Below, in pieces: positions 6,082-7,272 of a stretch of 7,272 bases of DNA (the first letter of the stretch is position 1; the number at the start of each line of letters is the position of its first letter). Made by a program: the position numbers and the translations under genes. The stretch comes from Methanobacteriota archaeon. GTDB lineage: Archaea > Thermoplasmatota > Poseidoniia > Poseidoniales > Poseidoniaceae. The stretch lies in contig NZLM01000074.1 in assembly GCA_002694245.1 (NCBI GenBank), positions 2,033-9,304 on the forward strand, read 5' to 3'. Under the pieces are notes generated by a model. The model worked only from the letters and a program-made list of their open reading frames with translations. It did not search any database and was not told where the DNA came from.

Positions 6082-7272
6082 ATGCGACCAGTGATTGCTT
6101 GGCCAATTGCGGTTGTGCTAGCTATACTAAGTGTTACGGCTTACCTTAATGGTGAAGCGGTGAACAAGTGGGTCGAAGATAACTCAATCAGTGAACCAAA
6201 TGTCGATGAAGGCCCGTTAGTAGGTATTACAAATAACGAAAATTGGTTTGTTGTACTGATAGATTTCCCAGACCAAAATGAAAATCAAAATTGCGACCAA
6301 AATCGTGCTTCGAATCTTATTGACGATACTGCTCTAAAATATCAAAATCAAGGGTTAATGCCAAATTCAACACTTGTAATCGACTACCATGAAACGATCA
6401 TAAGAACTGATTTCAATATGGCCGACTACGGTCATGACGTTAATGGCGAACATGATGTTGGCAGAAATGGTGTGAACCCACACACATTGGCTCAAGAAAT
6501 TGTTGAGAAAATAAAACAAGATGTTGAGTGGGAAAAATACGACTTAAACGAGGACGGGTGGGTTGATCGGTTTTTGATACTCCATTGCGTTAAGCCACAA
6601 GAAGATGGTAGCGGTTCTACCTCACGAATTTGGTCTCACTTTGCATCTATCGAAGAGATAGTCGAACTACCAAATGATATGCATATCGCCCATTACACAA
6701 TAGCTAGTCAACATTCATCCAGCAGCCTGGGTACAATAATTCACGAAATGTATCACCAACTTGGGGCAGCAGACCTTTATCCTGTACATGATGTAACTGT
6801 TAACCAAGTTTGGAAAGGTGTTGGAAAATGGGATATTATGGCTAGTGGCAACTGGAATGGGAACGGTGTGTGGCCAGCGTTACCAACCTCACCTAGCATC
6901 GAATTAATGGGCGGGAAGCGCCACCTGGATGTAGTATTAGAATGGCTACCAGGTACTGATTGTAGTGGACCTGTGCTGAATCTTCAGGGGATATCAGAAG
7001 GTGGAAGTTCACTGAAAATTCCGATTGGTTACATGGAATACATCTGGATAGAATACAGAAGTGATTTTGGATTTGACTCTCACCTTCCAGGAAATGGACT
7101 ACTTGTCATGCATCAAGATTTACTATCAGGTGATGTCGAAGATAACCTGATCAATTCGCACCCAGATAAAGCATGGCTGAAGGTCATTGAGGCAGACGGT
7201 GAGCAAGATATGGTTGCAGGAAATAGTGAAGGTGAGCAAGACGACCTGTTCTGGGATGGAGACACTTTTGGA
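6082..7272 (+). CDS. Secreted M6-family (immune inhibitor A-like) metallopeptidase, 3' end cut off
   Basis: This is an extracellular zinc protease of family M6, open for 397 codons up to the window edge. An N-terminal hydrophobic segment (about 4-22, after MRP) is a signal peptide or membrane anchor. It lacks a twin arginine, so Sec export is more likely than Tat. The segment YDLNEDGWVD (153-162) is the acidic calcium-type loop common in M6 enzymes just before the catalytic core. The zinc motif HEMYHQLGAADLY gives H221, E222, H225 and D231 in the HExxHxxGxxD pattern, and WDIMASG (250-256) contains the Met-turn M253. Acidic, asparagine-rich composition suits a marine or secreted protein. The start is ATG at 6082, with GTGGAG (6068-6073) 8 nt upstream. 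It lies 31 bp after tatC in the same direction and may share its transcript. The remaining C-terminal part, probably with beta-sandwich or anchor domains, is not seen. Confidence 0.9.
   Translation, partial: MRPVIAWPIAVVLAILSVTAYLNGEAVNKWVEDNSISEPNVDEGPLVGITNNENWFVVLIDFPDQNENQNCDQNRASNLIDDTALKYQNQGLMPNSTLVIDYHETIIRTDFNMADYGHDVNGEHDVGRNGVNPHTLAQEIVEKIKQDVEWEKYDLNEDGWVDRFLILHCVKPQEDGSGSTSRIWSHFASIEEIVELPNDMHIAHYTIASQHSSSSLGTIIHEMYHQLGAADLYPVHDVTVNQVWKGVGKWDIMASGNWNGNGVWPALPTSPSIELMGGKRHLDVVLEWLPGTDCSGPVLNLQGISEGGSSLKIPIGYMEYIWIEYRSDFGFDSHLPGNGLLVMHQDLLSGDVEDNLINSHPDKAWLKVIEADGEQDMVAGNSEGEQDDLFWDGDTFG

Overview
The window looks like a piece of a marine archaeal genome. My best guess is Marine Group II (Poseidoniales) or another Thermoplasmatota lineage. 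The reasons are inferential: AT-leaning DNA, arginine codons dominated by AGA, strong Shine-Dalgarno sites with tightly packed and overlapping genes, a three-gene proton-translocating transhydrogenase, and a set of secreted or membrane proteins with no close bacterial operon parallel that I recognise. There is no rRNA or other phylogenetic marker in the window, so a bacterium is not excluded.

Layout. At the left edge, on the minus strand, lies the first two thirds of an LDH-like malate dehydrogenase with a TTG start. A 159-bp divergent intergenic region (666-824) separates it from a plus-strand operon coding the NAD(P)+ transhydrogenase as three proteins (PntAA, PntAB, PntB), with a stop/start overlap at the first junction and a 1-bp gap at the second. 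An 82-bp gap (3720-3801) follows. It carries a perfect 7-bp GC hairpin, an excellent Shine-Dalgarno sequence and a 34-codon ORF that overlaps the next gene out of frame. Then come a secreted, membrane-anchored Reeler-like protein with a CSCH motif and an RR-containing signal peptide, a TatC homologue overlapping it by 4 nt (ATGA), and, 31 bp further on, a secreted M6-family metallopeptidase that runs off the right edge.

How the parts may work together. Malate dehydrogenase makes or consumes NADH, and the transhydrogenase exchanges reducing equivalents between NADH and NADPH using the proton gradient, so the left half is a redox-balancing block. The right half is a cell-envelope/export block. 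Its central oddity is the TatC protein. After six recognisable membrane segments it continues into a cysteine-rich soluble domain of about 175 residues. The spacing of that domain's cysteine, EP and IR motifs resembles the N-terminal Fe-S domain of heterodisulfide reductase subunit HdrA. Together with translational coupling to a putative cofactor-binding protein with an RR signal, this suggests a specialised, possibly redox-linked, Tat pathway. That interpretation is an inference from motifs read by eye.

A second point is that the transhydrogenase membrane domain has no histidine at either of the two positions known to carry the proton-relay histidine in other organisms.
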